A DNA stretch of 64,000 nt. Source: Rhodanobacter sp. C01 (GTDB lineage Bacteria > Pseudomonadota > Gammaproteobacteria > Xanthomonadales > Rhodanobacteraceae). The notes beneath the pieces were generated by a model. The model saw nothing but the letters and a program-made list of their open reading frames with translations, did no database searches and was not told the origin of the DNA. Shown one piece after another: positions 8,429-18,230 of the stretch; position 1 is the stretch's first letter, and every line of letters starts with the position of its first letter. The stretch lies in the NCBI RefSeq assembly GCF_002001045.1, contig NZ_MUNR01000007.1:1-64000 (forward strand), given 5' to 3'. Both the position numbers and the translations under genes were made by a program.

Positions 8429-10771
8429 TCAGAACGGCAGCTTCAGCTGGTTGTCAACCTTCAGCAGCTGGTCGCGGAAGACCTGCTGGATACGCTTCAG
8501 CGCGACCGGATTGTCCGCTTCGAAACGCAGCACCAGCACCGGCGTGGTGTTGGAGGCGCGCACCAGACCCCAGCCATCGGACCAGTCCGCGCGCACGCCA
8601 TCGATGGTGATCAGGGTGGCCTCATCGAAGCTGGCCTGCTGACGCAGCTTGTCCATGAAGCGGTAATGCTCGCCCTCGGCCAACTCGATCTTCAACTCGG
8701 GCGTGGAAACACTCTTGGGCAGGGTGGCAAAGATCTCCTCCGGCGTACGCCCGTGCAGATCGCCACCGAGGATCTCCAGCAGTCGCGCGGCTGCGTAGAT
8801 GCCGTCGTCGAACCCGTACCAGCGCTCCTTGAAGAAGAAATGGCCGCTCATCTCCCCGGCCAGTTCCGCACCAGTCTCGCGCATCTTCGCCTTGATCAGC
8901 GAATGTCCCGTGCGCCACATCAGCGGACTGCCGCCGGCGTCGAGTATCTGGCCTTTCAGATGATTGGTGCACTTCACGTCATAGATGATCGTGGCGCCGG
9001 GCTGGCGCGACAGCACGTCGCGTGCGAACAGCATCAGCAGGCGATCCGGATAGATGATCTCGCCGGACTGGGTGACCACGCCGAGACGGTCGCCATCGCC
9101 ATCGAACGCCATGCCCAGATCGGCACCGGTCTGCTTCACCGCAAGGATCAGGTCCTCCAGGTTGTGCGGGTCGGAAGGATCCGGATGATGGTTCGGGAAG
9201 TTGCCGTCGACGTCGCAGTACAGCGGAATCACCTCGCAACCGACACCCTCTAGGACCTGCGGCGCGATCGCGCCGGGGATGCCGTTGCCGCAATCGACGA
9301 CGATCTTCAGGTGACGCTCGGCCAGCACGTCCGAGACGATCTTCTCGATATAGTCGGGCGCCACGTCGACCTGACGCAGACTGCCCTGACCACCGCTTTG
9401 CAGCGCACCGCTGGCGATGCGCTGGTACAGATCCTGGATCGCACCCTCGGACAGCGTCTCACCGCCAACCACGATCTTGAAGCCGTTGTAGTCCGGCGGG
9501 TTGTGGCTGCCGGTAACCGCCACGCAACAACCGGTGTTGAAGCGGTAAGCCGCGTAGTACACGACCGGCGTCGGTGCTGCACCCACATCGATCACGTCGA
9601 TGCCGGCGGCGCGCAGGCCGTCGGCCAGCGCGCCCGCCAGTTCCGGCCCGGAGAGGCGACCATCGCGACCCACCACGATTTCACGCAAGCCCTTCTCGCC
9701 CATCAGGCTGCCGATCGACTGACCGAGCGCGTAGGCGACCTCCTTGTTCAGGGTCTTGCCAACTATGCCGCGCACGTCATACGCCCGGAAAATGCCCGGA
9801 TCCACGCTGACCACCGGGACGACCGGTGAAGCCGGGACCGGCTGCGAGACTTTCGGGGCAGCTGCCGGAAGAGGCGCCGGATTGGCGGGTACATCTTTGA
9901 TACTTGCAGACAATTCCAACTCTCCATCTTCACGGGATGCCAGCGGCATCCGCCACTGCGTACGCAGCCAGAACAGGAAGCCGCCACCGCCCAGTCCCAG
10001 CAAAGTCAGCAGTCCGCTGAGCAACCAGGAATGCGGCAGCACGATGAAGGCACCCGGCAATCCGACAGCCACGCTGAACACGCTACCAGCCACTGGTTTG
10101 CCAGCCACTTCCGACTCGGCGACTCCGGATCCGTTCGACAACAGGCTGATGTCACCATGGTCATTGCCCTGACGCAGCTCCAGCCGACCGCCGGCCGGCG
10201 AGATCGACTCGAAACGTTGCTTCAGGGGTTCGAACGGCAACTCGACCCAGGCCCAGGCCCGCGCCTGTTGCGGCGGCCCCAGTGGAATCACCAGGCTCAG
10301 CCGGCGATCGCCATTGCCATAGGACACCGTCTGCGCCAGCGGCACGCCGTCGGCGCTTTGCGCAGCCATCAACTGGGCTGCCTTGGCATAGCCGAAACTG
10401 CGGTAATTCGCTTTCAACACCTCGTCCAGATCACCGCTGTACAACTCGAGCTTCTTCACCTGCGGCAGTTGCTGGCGCAGGGCTGCCGCGGATTGCACCG
10501 GATCGCTCATCAGGGTGGCCGGGTCCGTCGTCACCAACACCTTCTCGATCCTGCCGCGCTGCATGGCGATCTCGTCGGCCAGGGCATGCACAGCCTGATC
10601 CTGGGCGGCATGCACCTGTGCGATCGCACTGCCTTCGCCGGCGATCAGCCAGGTCTGCCACGCGCAGAAAAGCCCGAGCATCAGCAGCACGGTGCCGCCG
10701 ACCAGCGGCAGCAGGTTGCGCCAGTCGATCTGCAGTTGTCGCAACCGTTCCCTTGCGATGTCTATCGCCAT
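8429..10771 (-). CDS. algC: Phosphomannomutase/phosphoglucomutase with N-terminal membrane domain
   Basis: The enzyme interconverts hexose 6- and 1-phosphates for GDP-mannose and UDP-glucose precursors (LPS, exopolysaccharide). The 780 residues split in two. An N-terminal extension of about 320 residues has membrane segments near 18-40 and 240-260 flanking a periplasmic-type domain. The C-terminal ~455 residues are a complete alpha-D-phosphohexomutase. The active-site serine loop is TGSHNPPDYNGFK, the metal loop is DGDGDR, and EMSGHFFFKE is the sugar-binding loop. The extension resembles the long AlgC forms of pseudomonads and xanthomonads. It lies 63 bases after dut and is probably the last gene of a coaBC-dut-algC unit. 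Confidence 0.92.
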   Translation of the reverse strand: MAIDIARERLRQLQIDWRNLLPLVGGTVLLMLGLFCAWQTWLIAGEGSAIAQVHAAQDQAVHALADEIAMQRGRIEKVLVTTDPATLMSDPVQSAAALRQQLPQVKKLELYSGDLDEVLKANYRSFGYAKAAQLMAAQSADGVPLAQTVSYGNGDRRLSLVIPLGPPQQARAWAWVELPFEPLKQRFESISPAGGRLELRQGNDHGDISLLSNGSGVAESEVAGKPVAGSVFSVAVGLPGAFIVLPHSWLLSGLLTLLGLGGGGFLFWLRTQWRMPLASREDGELELSASIKDVPANPAPLPAAAPKVSQPVPASPVVPVVSVDPGIFRAYDVRGIVGKTLNKEVAYALGQSIGSLMGEKGLREIVVGRDGRLSGPELAGALADGLRAAGIDVIDVGAAPTPVVYYAAYRFNTGCCVAVTGSHNPPDYNGFKIVVGGETLSEGAIQDLYQRIASGALQSGGQGSLRQVDVAPDYIEKIVSDVLAERHLKIVVDCGNGIPGAIAPQVLEGVGCEVIPLYCDVDGNFPNHHPDPSDPHNLEDLILAVKQTGADLGMAFDGDGDRLGVVTQSGEIIYPDRLLMLFARDVLSRQPGATIIYDVKCTNHLKGQILDAGGSPLMWRTGHSLIKAKMRETGAELAGEMSGHFFFKERWYGFDDGIYAAARLLEILGGDLHGRTPEEIFATLPKSVSTPELKIELAEGEHYRFMDKLRQQASFDEATLITIDGVRADWSDGWGLVRASNTTPVLVLRFEADNPVALKRIQQVFRDQLLKVDNQLKLPF

Positions 10772-10834
10772 GTCCGCCCCGCAGGTTGTGCCCGCAAAAT
10801 CAGTCCGGCGCGCCCCTCGCGCCGGTCCAGCCCG

Positions 10835-11293
10835 TCATTGGATACCGGTCGAGCCAAATCCGCCGCTGCCGCGTTCGCTCGGTGCGAAGTCCGTCACGAT
10901 GTTCAACCGTGGCTGCCCCACCGGCACCAGGAGTAACTGCGCAATGCGATCGCCCACCGCAATGGTGTACGGCTGCGTACCGCGATTCCAGCATGAAATC
11001 ATCAGCGGCCCCTGGTAATCGGCATCGATCACTCCGACCAGATTGCCCATCACCAGACCATGTTTGTGACCCAGCCCCGAGCGCGGCACGATCAACGCGC
11101 ACCAGCCGGGATCGCCGATATGGATCGCGACGCCGCTCGGTACCAGCGCACTCTCGCCTGGCGCCAGCGTCAGTGGCGCCTCCAGCGCGGCGCGCAGATC
11201 CATCCCGGCACTGCCAGGGGTGGCGGCCTGCGGCAACGGGATGCTGTCACCCAGACGGGCATCGAGAATCTTCAGCTCGATGTCGAGCATCAT
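10835..11293 (-). CDS. dut: Deoxyuridine 5'-triphosphate nucleotidohydrolase
   Basis: A trimeric dUTPase that removes dUTP and supplies dUMP. The 152-residue product shows the conserved motifs in order: [39 protein letters not shown] and the C-terminal GSGGFGSTG lid. The start overlaps the coaBC stop as ATGA; a second ATG immediately follows. This coaBC-dut order is common in proteobacteria. Confidence 0.96.
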   Translation of the reverse strand: MMLDIELKILDARLGDSIPLPQAATPGSAGMDLRAALEAPLTLAPGESALVPSGVAIHIGDPGWCALIVPRSGLGHKHGLVMGNLVGVIDADYQGPLMISCWNRGTQPYTIAVGDRIAQLLLVPVGQPRLNIVTDFAPSERGSGGFGSTGIQ

Positions 11294-12513
11294 CCGCGTA
11301 CCGCCCGATAACGCTCAGCAATATGGGCAATCAACTGGCGTGCCAGCTCCGGCTTGGCCGAACGCGGCAGCTCGACCGTGCCACCGGCCCAGTAAAGGTT
11401 CAAGGCGTTATCCGGCGCCTCGAAACCAAGGCCTTCTCCCACCTGGTTGGCAGCAATCATGTCCAGTCCCTTGCGTTGCAGTTTGTCTTGCGCGTAGCTC
11501 GCCACCTCACGTGTCTCGGCAGCGAAACCGACCAGAAACGGATGCACGGTTCGTGCCGACAGGCTGGCCAGAATGTCCGGATTCTCGTCGAGCTGCAGCG
11601 TCAGGGCCGCACCCGACTGCTTTTTCAGCTTGTGCGCGGCGACTTCCAGCGGTCGGTAGTCGCCCACTGCCGCCGCACCGATGTAAATGTCCGTTTGGGC
11701 CGAAGCTTCCAGCACCGCGGCATGCATCTGTGCCGCGCTGCGCACATCGATGCGTCGCGCGACCCCGGCCGGCGTTGCCAGACTCACCGGGCCGGCCACC
11801 AGAGTCACCACGGCACCGGCCTGCGCTGCTGCCGCGGCGACGGCGAAACCCATCCGGCCCGAGCTGCGGTTGCCGATGAAACGCACCGGATCGATGTCCT
11901 CGTAGGTCGGGCCGGCACTGACCAGCACATGCAGGCCAGCCAGCACCTGATTGCCGAATGACGCCAGCAGCGCGTCGCGCAAGTCGTGCGGTTCCAGCAT
12001 GCGACCACTGCCGACATCACCGCAGGCCTGCTCACCGGCGGCCGGCCCCAGCAGGTGCGTGCCGCGCTGACGCAGCAGGTCGACATTCGCCTGTACGGCA
12101 GGATGTGCCCACATCTGCTGGTTCATCGCTGGCGCCAGATACAACGGCGCGGCGCTGGCCAGACACAAGGTACTCAACAGATCGTCGGCATGGCCGTGCG
12201 CGAGACGGGCGATCATGTCGGCGCTTGCCGGTGCAACCAAGATGCGTTCGGCCCAGCGCGCCAGTTCGATATGCCCCATCGCCGCCTCGGCGCCTTCATC
12301 CCACAACGAGACGCGCACCGGCTGGCCGGACAGCGCCTGAAACGTGGTCGGACCGACAAAGTGGGTGGCGCCCTCGGTCATCACTACGCGCACCTCGGCA
12401 TCCAGCTCGCGCAGGCGGCGAACCAGTTCGCAGGACTTGTAGGCGGCGATGCCGCCGGATACTCCCAGCAGGATGCGGCGTTGGGCAAGACTCATGTAAG
12501 GCGGGCCTGACAA
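11290..12513 (-). CDS. coaBC: Bifunctional phosphopantothenoylcysteine decarboxylase/synthetase
   Basis: It catalyses two steps of coenzyme A synthesis. In the 407 residues, the N-terminal flavoprotein CoaC half has [11 protein letters not shown], the substrate-binding [10 protein letters not shown] and the catalytic-Cys loop [10 protein letters not shown]. The C-terminal CoaB half has [21 protein letters not shown] cut to its key elements [11 protein letters not shown] and NRSSGRMG. It overlaps dut by 4 bases and is divergent from radC across 78 bases. Confidence 0.96.
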   Translation of the reverse strand: MSGPPYMSLAQRRILLGVSGGIAAYKSCELVRRLRELDAEVRVVMTEGATHFVGPTTFQALSGQPVRVSLWDEGAEAAMGHIELARWAERILVAPASADMIARLAHGHADDLLSTLCLASAAPLYLAPAMNQQMWAHPAVQANVDLLRQRGTHLLGPAAGEQACGDVGSGRMLEPHDLRDALLASFGNQVLAGLHVLVSAGPTYEDIDPVRFIGNRSSGRMGFAVAAAAAQAGAVVTLVAGPVSLATPAGVARRIDVRSAAQMHAAVLEASAQTDIYIGAAAVGDYRPLEVAAHKLKKQSGAALTLQLDENPDILASLSARTVHPFLVGFAAETREVASYAQDKLQRKGLDMIAANQVGEGLGFEAPDNALNLYWAGGTVELPRSAKPELARQLIAHIAERYRAVRG

Positions 12514-12591
12514 TCGGGCAGACCCTTAGCTTACCGGATTCATTCACCTCAACCGCTGCCCGGTACCGGCGTCATCCGGCAAGTTGAAAGC

Positions 12592-13263
12592 ATGAGCATC
12601 CGCGACTGGCCCGAGGGCGAACGTCCCCGCGAAAAATTGCTGGCCCGCGGCAGTGCCGCGCTGTCCGACGCCGAACTACTGGCCGTGCTGCTGGGCAGCG
12701 GTAGCCGGGGCAAGGATGCGATCGCGCTGGGTCGCGAATTGCTCACCCGTGCCGGCAGCCTGAACGCGTTGCTTGGCCAGCCCGGGCAGCCGATGCGCGT
12801 CGACGGGCTCGGGCCAGCCAAGCGCACGCGGATCGCCGCTGCGCTGGAACTGGCCCGGCGCAGCCTGGCCGAACAGCTGCAGCAGAAGCCGAGTCTGGGC
12901 AATCCGCGCGACAGTGGCGATTACCTGCGGGCACAGCTGCGTCATCTGCCTTACGAAGTGTTCGGCTGCCTGTACCTGGACAATCGCCATCGCGTACTGG
13001 CGTTCGAGGAACTGTTCCGCGGCACTGTCGACGGCGCCAGCGTGCATCCGCGCGAGGTGGTGCGGGCCTGCCTCAGTTATAACGCCTGCGCGGTGATCTT
13101 CGCGCACAACCATCCATCGGGGGTTGCCGAGCCCAGCGCGGCCGACCGTGCGATCACCCGGGAACTGCGCGAGGCCCTGCAGCTGGTCGGGGTCCGCGTG
13201 CTCGACCACTTGGTGATCGGCAGCGGTGAACCGGTGTCGATGGCAGCCCGCGGCCTGCTCTGA
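12592..13263 (+). CDS. radC: RadC family JAB/MPN protein
   Basis: A 223-residue protein with an N-terminal helix-hairpin-helix-like region (about 1-90) and a C-terminal JAMM metal-binding domain. The zinc motif is visible as FAHNHPSG followed by SAADRAIT. The family is widely conserved but its cellular function is unsettled; an older link to DNA repair is not well supported. It is divergent from coaBC and followed by a hairpin terminator. Confidence 0.93.
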   Translation: MSIRDWPEGERPREKLLARGSAALSDAELLAVLLGSGSRGKDAIALGRELLTRAGSLNALLGQPGQPMRVDGLGPAKRTRIAAALELARRSLAEQLQQKPSLGNPRDSGDYLRAQLRHLPYEVFGCLYLDNRHRVLAFEELFRGTVDGASVHPREVVRACLSYNACAVIFAHNHPSGVAEPSAADRAITRELREALQLVGVRVLDHLVIGSGEPVSMAARGLL

Positions 13264-13285
13264 TTCCTGTACGTACCCATAAAAA

Positions 13286-13309
13286 ACGGCGTGGAATGAA
13301 CCACGCCGT
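13286..13309 (+). terminator. Rho-independent-type hairpin after radC
   Basis: A perfect 9-bp repeat (ACGGCGTGG / CCACGCCGT) around a 6-base loop sits 22 bases after radC. It is preceded by a run of A residues, so it may act for both strands. No long T-tract follows on the + strand. Confidence 0.6.
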
Positions 13310-13458
13310 CGGGGCCGCTTTGGGAGGGGAGATCGCGGCGTCTCCGGCACCTGACAAGGAGGGGAGTCGTGTCAGGCACCCAGCCAGTGTCGCAATGCCG
13401 CATGACAGGGTGATGACTCGAGAGTCGTTGTGCAGGGATGCCGCCAAGTCAGCGAAAC

Positions 13459-13631
13459 TTATGCACAAATCGCGCAGATGCCCACTTGCCGGGCAAATCG
13501 TGCACTTCACTCCACGTTAATCAAATAATTCATTGAAATAGATCATGTTTTAATTATTTTCGCGTGATTTTAGCCAGCGAATGACTGCGAGCCTGTGCCT
13601 TGCCGCCGCTTTCCCCACAGACTTATCCACA
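13459..13631 (+). other. AT-rich intergenic element bounded by two DnaA-box sequences
   Basis: The 508-base gap 13264-13771 has no credible gene. It contains two exact matches to the DnaA-box consensus TTATNCACA, at 13459-13467 (TTATGCACA) and 13623-13631 (TTATCCACA). Between them, about 13516-13565, lies a conspicuously AT-rich stretch including TTAATCAAATAATTCATTG. The stretch also offers weak promoter-like boxes that may serve argS (for example TTGAAA at 13533-13538). Whether DnaA binds here is unknown. Confidence 0.4.
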
Positions 13632-13771
13632 GGGCGCAACGCCGCGGTGCATCACGATTCAGGAAGCGCTGCGGCGACGAGTGAACGGGCCGGGCCGGTT
13701 CGCTGCAGGCAGCCAACGGCAGCATGGCGGTCTGTTAGGATTGGCGGTTCCATCACGAATCCGACTCCACC

Positions 13772-15460
13772 GTGAAAGAACAGTTGCGCGAACTGGTGCT
13801 GCAGGCCATCCGGACCCTGCAAGGCAATGCCTCTCTGCCCACCGACCTGATCCTGCCCGGGTTCGTGATCGAGCGTGCGCGCAGCCGCGAACATGGCGAC
13901 TTTGCCAGCAACGTCGCCATGTTGCTGGCCAAGGCAGCCCGCGCCAAACCACGCGAACTGGCCGACCAACTGGTCGCCGCACTGCCCGCGAATGCACTGG
14001 TGGAAAAGGTCGAGATCGCCGGCCCCGGCTTCATCAACTTCCATCTGGCTGCCGCTGCGTATCACGCCGAGGTGCGGCGCATCCTGGCTCAGGGTGCCGT
14101 GTATGGCCGCAATGAGAACGGTGCAGGCAAGACTGTCGGTGTGGAATTCGTCTCTGCCAACCCGACCGGCCCGCTGCATGTTGGTCATGGTCGTGCTGCC
14201 GCCATCGGCGACTGCCTGAGCCGGTTGCTCGACGCCACTGGCTGGAACGTGAAGCGCGAGTTCTATTACAACGATGCCGGCGTGCAGATCGCCAACCTGG
14301 CGATCTCGGTGCAGGCGCGCGCGCGCGGCATCACGCCAGCTGACAGCAGCTGGCCAGAGAACGGCTATCGCGGCGACTACATTGCCGACGTGGCGCGCGC
14401 CTATCTCGACCGTGAATCGGTGGTCGCCGACGGCGAGACCGTGACTGGCGCAGGAGATGTCGACGATCTCGACGCGATCCGACGCTTCGCCGTAGCCAGT
14501 CTTCGCCGCGAGCAGGATCTCGACCTGCAGGCATTCGGCGCCAGCTTCGATGTGTATTTCCTCGAATCCTCGCTGTACAGCGACGGCAAGGTCGAGGAGA
14601 CCGTGCGCGAGCTGGTCGCCCATGGCCACACCTATGAGGAAGGTGGCGCACTGTGGCTGCGCACGACCGACTATGGTGACGACAAGGACCGCGTGATGCG
14701 CAAGTCCGACGGCACTTATACGTATTTCCTGCCTGACGTGGCCTACCACCGCAGCAAGTGGCAGCGCGGTTACGGACGCGCGATCACCGAGCTGGGCTCT
14801 GATCATCACGGCTCGCTGGCCCGCGTGAAGGCCGGTCTGCAGGCGCTGGACTGCGGCATCCCGAACGGCTATCCGGAATACGTGCTGCACCAGATGGTGA
14901 CGGTGATGCGCGGCGGCGAGGAGGTGAAGATCTCCAAGCGCGCCGGCAGCTACGTCACCCTGCGCGACCTGATCGACGAGGTCGGCCGCGACGCCACGCG
15001 CTACTTCCTGATCTCGCGCAAGTCCGACTCGCAGCTGGTGTTCGACATCGATCTGGCCCGCTCGCAGAGCAACGACAACCCGGTCTACTACATCCAGTAC
15101 GCACACGCCCGCGTGTGCAGCGTGCTGCGTCAGGCCGGCGAGAAAGGTTTCACGTTCGACCTGCAGGAAGGCCTGGCCCAGCTGGCCAGGCTGGACAACG
15201 AGCACGAGCAGATCCTACTGACCGAGCTGTCGAAATATCCCGAGCTGGTCGACGCCGCCGCCGCGAATCTCGAACCGCATCTGGTCGCGGCGTGGCTGCG
15301 CGAGCTGGCCAACGCCTTCCACACCTACTACAACTCGCACCAGTTCCTGGTCGAGGACGCCGCCTTGCGCAACGCGCGGCTGGCGCTGGTGGTAGCGACA
15401 CGGCAGGTGTTGAAGAATGGTCTGGATTTGTTGGGCCTGGGTGCCCCGGAGAAAATGTAA
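13772..15460 (+). CDS. argS: Arginyl-tRNA synthetase
   Basis: A class I synthetase charging tRNA-Arg. The 562-residue product has an N-terminal Add-1 domain, the HIGH equivalent in [14 protein letters not shown] and the KMSKS equivalent VKISKRAG. The C-terminal anticodon-binding DALR domain ([14 protein letters not shown]... ) completes the protein. The start is a GTG at 13772 that gives [13 protein letters not shown], matching the family N-terminus. The SPOR-domain gene begins on the base right after its stop codon, implying co-transcription. Confidence 0.96.
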   Translation: MKEQLRELVLQAIRTLQGNASLPTDLILPGFVIERARSREHGDFASNVAMLLAKAARAKPRELADQLVAALPANALVEKVEIAGPGFINFHLAAAAYHAEVRRILAQGAVYGRNENGAGKTVGVEFVSANPTGPLHVGHGRAAAIGDCLSRLLDATGWNVKREFYYNDAGVQIANLAISVQARARGITPADSSWPENGYRGDYIADVARAYLDRESVVADGETVTGAGDVDDLDAIRRFAVASLRREQDLDLQAFGASFDVYFLESSLYSDGKVEETVRELVAHGHTYEEGGALWLRTTDYGDDKDRVMRKSDGTYTYFLPDVAYHRSKWQRGYGRAITELGSDHHGSLARVKAGLQALDCGIPNGYPEYVLHQMVTVMRGGEEVKISKRAGSYVTLRDLIDEVGRDATRYFLISRKSDSQLVFDIDLARSQSNDNPVYYIQYAHARVCSVLRQAGEKGFTFDLQEGLAQLARLDNEHEQILLTELSKYPELVDAAAANLEPHLVAAWLRELANAFHTYYNSHQFLVEDAALRNARLALVVATRQVLKNGLDLLGLGAPEKM

Positions 15461-16186
15461 ATGGCAACACGCAAGGGCAAGGGCCGGCAGGCCGTGCGCA
15501 ACAACACCGGCGGGTTTCCAGGCTGGGGTTACGCCGTCATCGGTATCGTGATCGGCGCCATCCTGATGGCGGTGATGATGCGCGGCAGCCTGCTGACCAG
15601 CATGAGCAAGCCCAGCGGCCCGCAGGCGAATCCGCAGGCCACTGCCCAGAACGGCAGTGATGCCGGCCTGGTACCGGCTGCCAGCGAGAGTGCGCCGAAG
15701 AAGCCGCAATACGACTTCTACTCGGTGCTGTCGGAGAAGGAAGTGCGCATTCCGGACGCGGAGATCAGTGCGCAGGCACGCGCCGAGCAGCAGCAGAAGC
15801 AGCTTGCCGCGCAGCAACAGGCCCAGCAGCAAGCCACCGCCCAGCCGCAGGCCGGCACGTCGCAGGCACCGGCTCAGACGAATGCGCCGGCCGCCGTCAG
15901 CGAGAACATCACCGCCGCCCCGGCCAGTGCCGTGCCGACGCCAGCCGCCGGCAGCGGTTACCTGCTGCAGGTCGGCGCGTTCCCGAACGCCGCCGATGCG
16001 GAGACACTGAAGGCGAAGATGGCCCTGCAAGGCTTCGTCGCCAATGTGCAGTCGGTCAGCATCAACGGTCAGACCTACCATCGCGTGCGGCTGGGACCAT
16101 TCCGTTCAGCCACCGAACTGGAATCGACCAAACAGCGACTGGCCAGCGCCGGCATCAATGCGATCGCCTTGAAAGAAGGCAAATAA
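15461..16186 (+). CDS. SPOR-domain membrane protein (FtsN-like)
   Basis: A 241-residue bitopic inner-membrane protein. A short basic cytoplasmic tail is followed by one membrane segment (about residues 24-45) and a long Gln/Ala/Pro-rich periplasmic linker with coiled-coil character (about 100-150). A C-terminal SPOR domain (YLLQVGAFPNAADAETLKAK to the end) follows. SPOR domains bind denuded septal peptidoglycan, so a role in cell division or wall maturation is likely. The position directly after argS is where many gammaproteobacteria keep an FtsN-like gene. It is not sure to be the division-essential FtsN. Confidence 0.85.
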   Translation: MATRKGKGRQAVRNNTGGFPGWGYAVIGIVIGAILMAVMMRGSLLTSMSKPSGPQANPQATAQNGSDAGLVPAASESAPKKPQYDFYSVLSEKEVRIPDAEISAQARAEQQQKQLAAQQQAQQQATAQPQAGTSQAPAQTNAPAAVSENITAAPASAVPTPAAGSGYLLQVGAFPNAADAETLKAKMALQGFVANVQSVSINGQTYHRVRLGPFRSATELESTKQRLASAGINAIALKEGK

Positions 16187-16272
16187 GGCCGCGCCAAACC
16201 AGCAACCTGCGGGACAGGCCGACAACGCGAAAGGTGGCACTGCGCAGTCACGCCACCGGCTACAATTTCCGC

Positions 16273-17025
16273 ATGACACTCAAGACCGCATGGATCACTG
16301 GCGCCACCTCCGGGTTTGGCGCCGCCGCCGTGGAGCGTTTCGTGACCGGCGGCTGGCGCGTGATCGCCAGCGGCCGCCGTGCCGAGCGATTGCAGCAGCT
16401 GGTGGACCGGCACGGTGCCGAACGCGTACATGCGGCGGCGTTCGACGTGCGTGACGAAGCGGCCATGCGCGCAGCGCATGCAGCGCTGCCGCCCGACTTC
16501 GCCTGTATCGACCTGCTGGTCAACAATGCCGGACTGGCGCTGGGCACCGCACCGGCGCAACAGGCCGACCTGGCGCAGTGGACGCAGATGATCGACACCA
16601 ACGTCACCGCACTGGTGTCGCTGACCCACCTGCTGCTGCCGCAATTGATCGAACGCCGGGGCGCGATCGTCAACATCAGCTCGATCGCCGCCAGCTACGC
16701 CTATCGCGGCGGCAACGTGTACGGCGCCACCAAGGCGTTCGTCACCCAGTTCTCGCGGAACCTGCGCAGCGACCTGCACGGCACCGGCGTGCGGGTGAGT
16801 TCGGTCGAACCCGGCATGGCCGAGACCGAGTTCACCCTGGTGCGAACCGGCGGCGACCAGGCCGCGTCGGACCAGCTCTATGCCGGAGCCCAACCGATCA
16901 CCAGCAACGACATCGCCGACACCATCTGGTGGATCGCCAACCTGCCGCCGCACCTCAACATCAACCGCATCGAGGTGATGCCGGTGAGCCAGTCAGCCGC
17001 CGGGTTGCAGGTCGCGCGGGACTGA
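16273..17025 (+). CDS. SDR family oxidoreductase, YdfG-like
   Basis: A 250-residue short-chain dehydrogenase. The N-terminal NADP-binding motif is TGATSGFG, followed by NNAG. The catalytic Ser is in NISSIAA and the YxxxK motif is YGATKAFV. Overall sequence and length match the YdfG type (3-hydroxy acid dehydrogenase/malonic semialdehyde reductase, 248 residues in E. coli), but substrate cannot be assigned from motifs alone. The ATG at 16273 gives the canonical short N-terminus. Confidence 0.85.
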   Translation: MTLKTAWITGATSGFGAAAVERFVTGGWRVIASGRRAERLQQLVDRHGAERVHAAAFDVRDEAAMRAAHAALPPDFACIDLLVNNAGLALGTAPAQQADLAQWTQMIDTNVTALVSLTHLLLPQLIERRGAIVNISSIAASYAYRGGNVYGATKAFVTQFSRNLRSDLHGTGVRVSSVEPGMAETEFTLVRTGGDQAASDQLYAGAQPITSNDIADTIWWIANLPPHLNINRIEVMPVSQSAAGLQVARD

Positions 17026-17055
17026 ACCACCCGCCGCCCACCCGCGTCGGCGGAT

Positions 17056-18225
17056 CTAGCCGCGATGCACGTCGTGGGTCACGAACGGATGCTCGGGGTC
17101 CGGTGCCCCCAGCCACTGCGGATGCGCAAGGGTGTGGCGCATGTCGTCCAGTCCGCTCTGCCAGTGGCTATGCATGCTGGCTGCGCTGAACTCGTAATCC
17201 TTGTAGTGGCCTTCGTAGGGCTTGTCGCGATAGATCAGGTGGACCACGTTGGTCAGCGCGGCCGCGGCACGCGCTTCGGCACGACACCACGCCGGATCGT
17301 CGCGACGATCCTCGGGCACCAGCGCCATCACGTCGTGCAGCAGGCGCCGATGCTCCTGCGTGCGCTGCATGAATTCGGTGATCAGGCGCGTGCGGCTGGA
17401 ATACTGGATCTCCTTGCTGCGCTCGGCCACCTGCGCGAGATCCCGCGGCAATGTGCCATGCGCGCTCCACAGGTCGACTTGGAACACCAGCGTGTCGCGG
17501 CTGGGCCGTTCGCTCAGCACCTTGTACAGCGGCGTGTTGGAAACCATGCCGCCGTCCCAGTAGAACTCGCCGTCGATCTCCACTGCCGGGAACCCTGGCG
17601 GCAACGCGCCGGAGGCCATGAAGTGCTCGGGCCGTAGCGTGTTGCGGGTATTGTCGAAGTAGGTGAAGTCGCCGGTGCGCACGTTCACCGCACCTACCGA
17701 CACACGCATCGTGCGCGCGTCGTTGATGCGATCGAAGTCGACCAGCCGTTCCAGCGTGGCGCGCAGCGGCGCAGTGTCATACCAGCTCGCGCTGGCCGGA
17801 CTGATATGCCATGGCAACAGCGGCCCCAGTCGCGGCCGGAAAAAACCGGCCTGTCCCTCGGTCATCGCCCGCCATGCCGCGAGACCGCTGATGCCGTTCT
17901 GCCACAGCAGCGGCCAAGCGTTCATGTCGAAGGCAAGCGCTCCCGGCAACAATGGTTGCTGGCAGATCGTTTCCCAGAACTCGCGCAGCCGCTCGGCGCG
18001 CCGCTCCGGCGCATTGCCGGCGATGATCGCCGCGTTCAATGCGCCGATCGAGATGCCGGCCAGCCAGGTGGGCTGCAAGTTGGCCTCGGCCAGCGCCTGG
18101 TACACCCCGGCCTGATACGCACCGAGTGCGCCGCCACCCTGCAGCACCAGGGCGACCGTGTGGTAATCGCGTGCCACGGTTTCAGTCAACGTGGCCCGCG
18201 GGTTCGGACGCTTGGCATCAGCCAC
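17056..18225 (-). CDS. Patatin-like phospholipase with DUF3734 domain
   Basis: A 389-residue serine hydrolase. The patatin oxyanion motif is QGGGALGAYQAG, the nucleophile elbow is GISIG (GxSxG) and the catalytic Asp lies in WDGGMVSNTPL. The C-terminal third matches the DUF3734 extension found on a subset of bacterial patatins. There is no signal peptide, so it is probably cytoplasmic. It starts with GTG only 5 bases after the 3-hydroxybutyrate dehydrogenase gene, so they form one operon. That pairing suggests a role in polyhydroxybutyrate or 3-hydroxybutyrate ester turnover; this is inference. Confidence 0.85.
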   Translation of the reverse strand: MADAKRPNPRATLTETVARDYHTVALVLQGGGALGAYQAGVYQALAEANLQPTWLAGISIGALNAAIIAGNAPERRAERLREFWETICQQPLLPGALAFDMNAWPLLWQNGISGLAAWRAMTEGQAGFFRPRLGPLLPWHISPASASWYDTAPLRATLERLVDFDRINDARTMRVSVGAVNVRTGDFTYFDNTRNTLRPEHFMASGALPPGFPAVEIDGEFYWDGGMVSNTPLYKVLSERPSRDTLVFQVDLWSAHGTLPRDLAQVAERSKEIQYSSRTRLITEFMQRTQEHRRLLHDVMALVPEDRRDDPAWCRAEARAAAALTNVVHLIYRDKPYEGHYKDYEFSAASMHSHWQSGLDDMRHTLAHPQWLGAPDPEHPFVTHDVHRG

Positions 18226-18230
18226 GACGT

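Noticed and set aside
13352-13376. Inverted repeat CCTGACA...TGTCAGG after radC
   Set aside because: Only a 7-bp stem with a long loop and no T-tract; a terminator is already present at 13286-13309.
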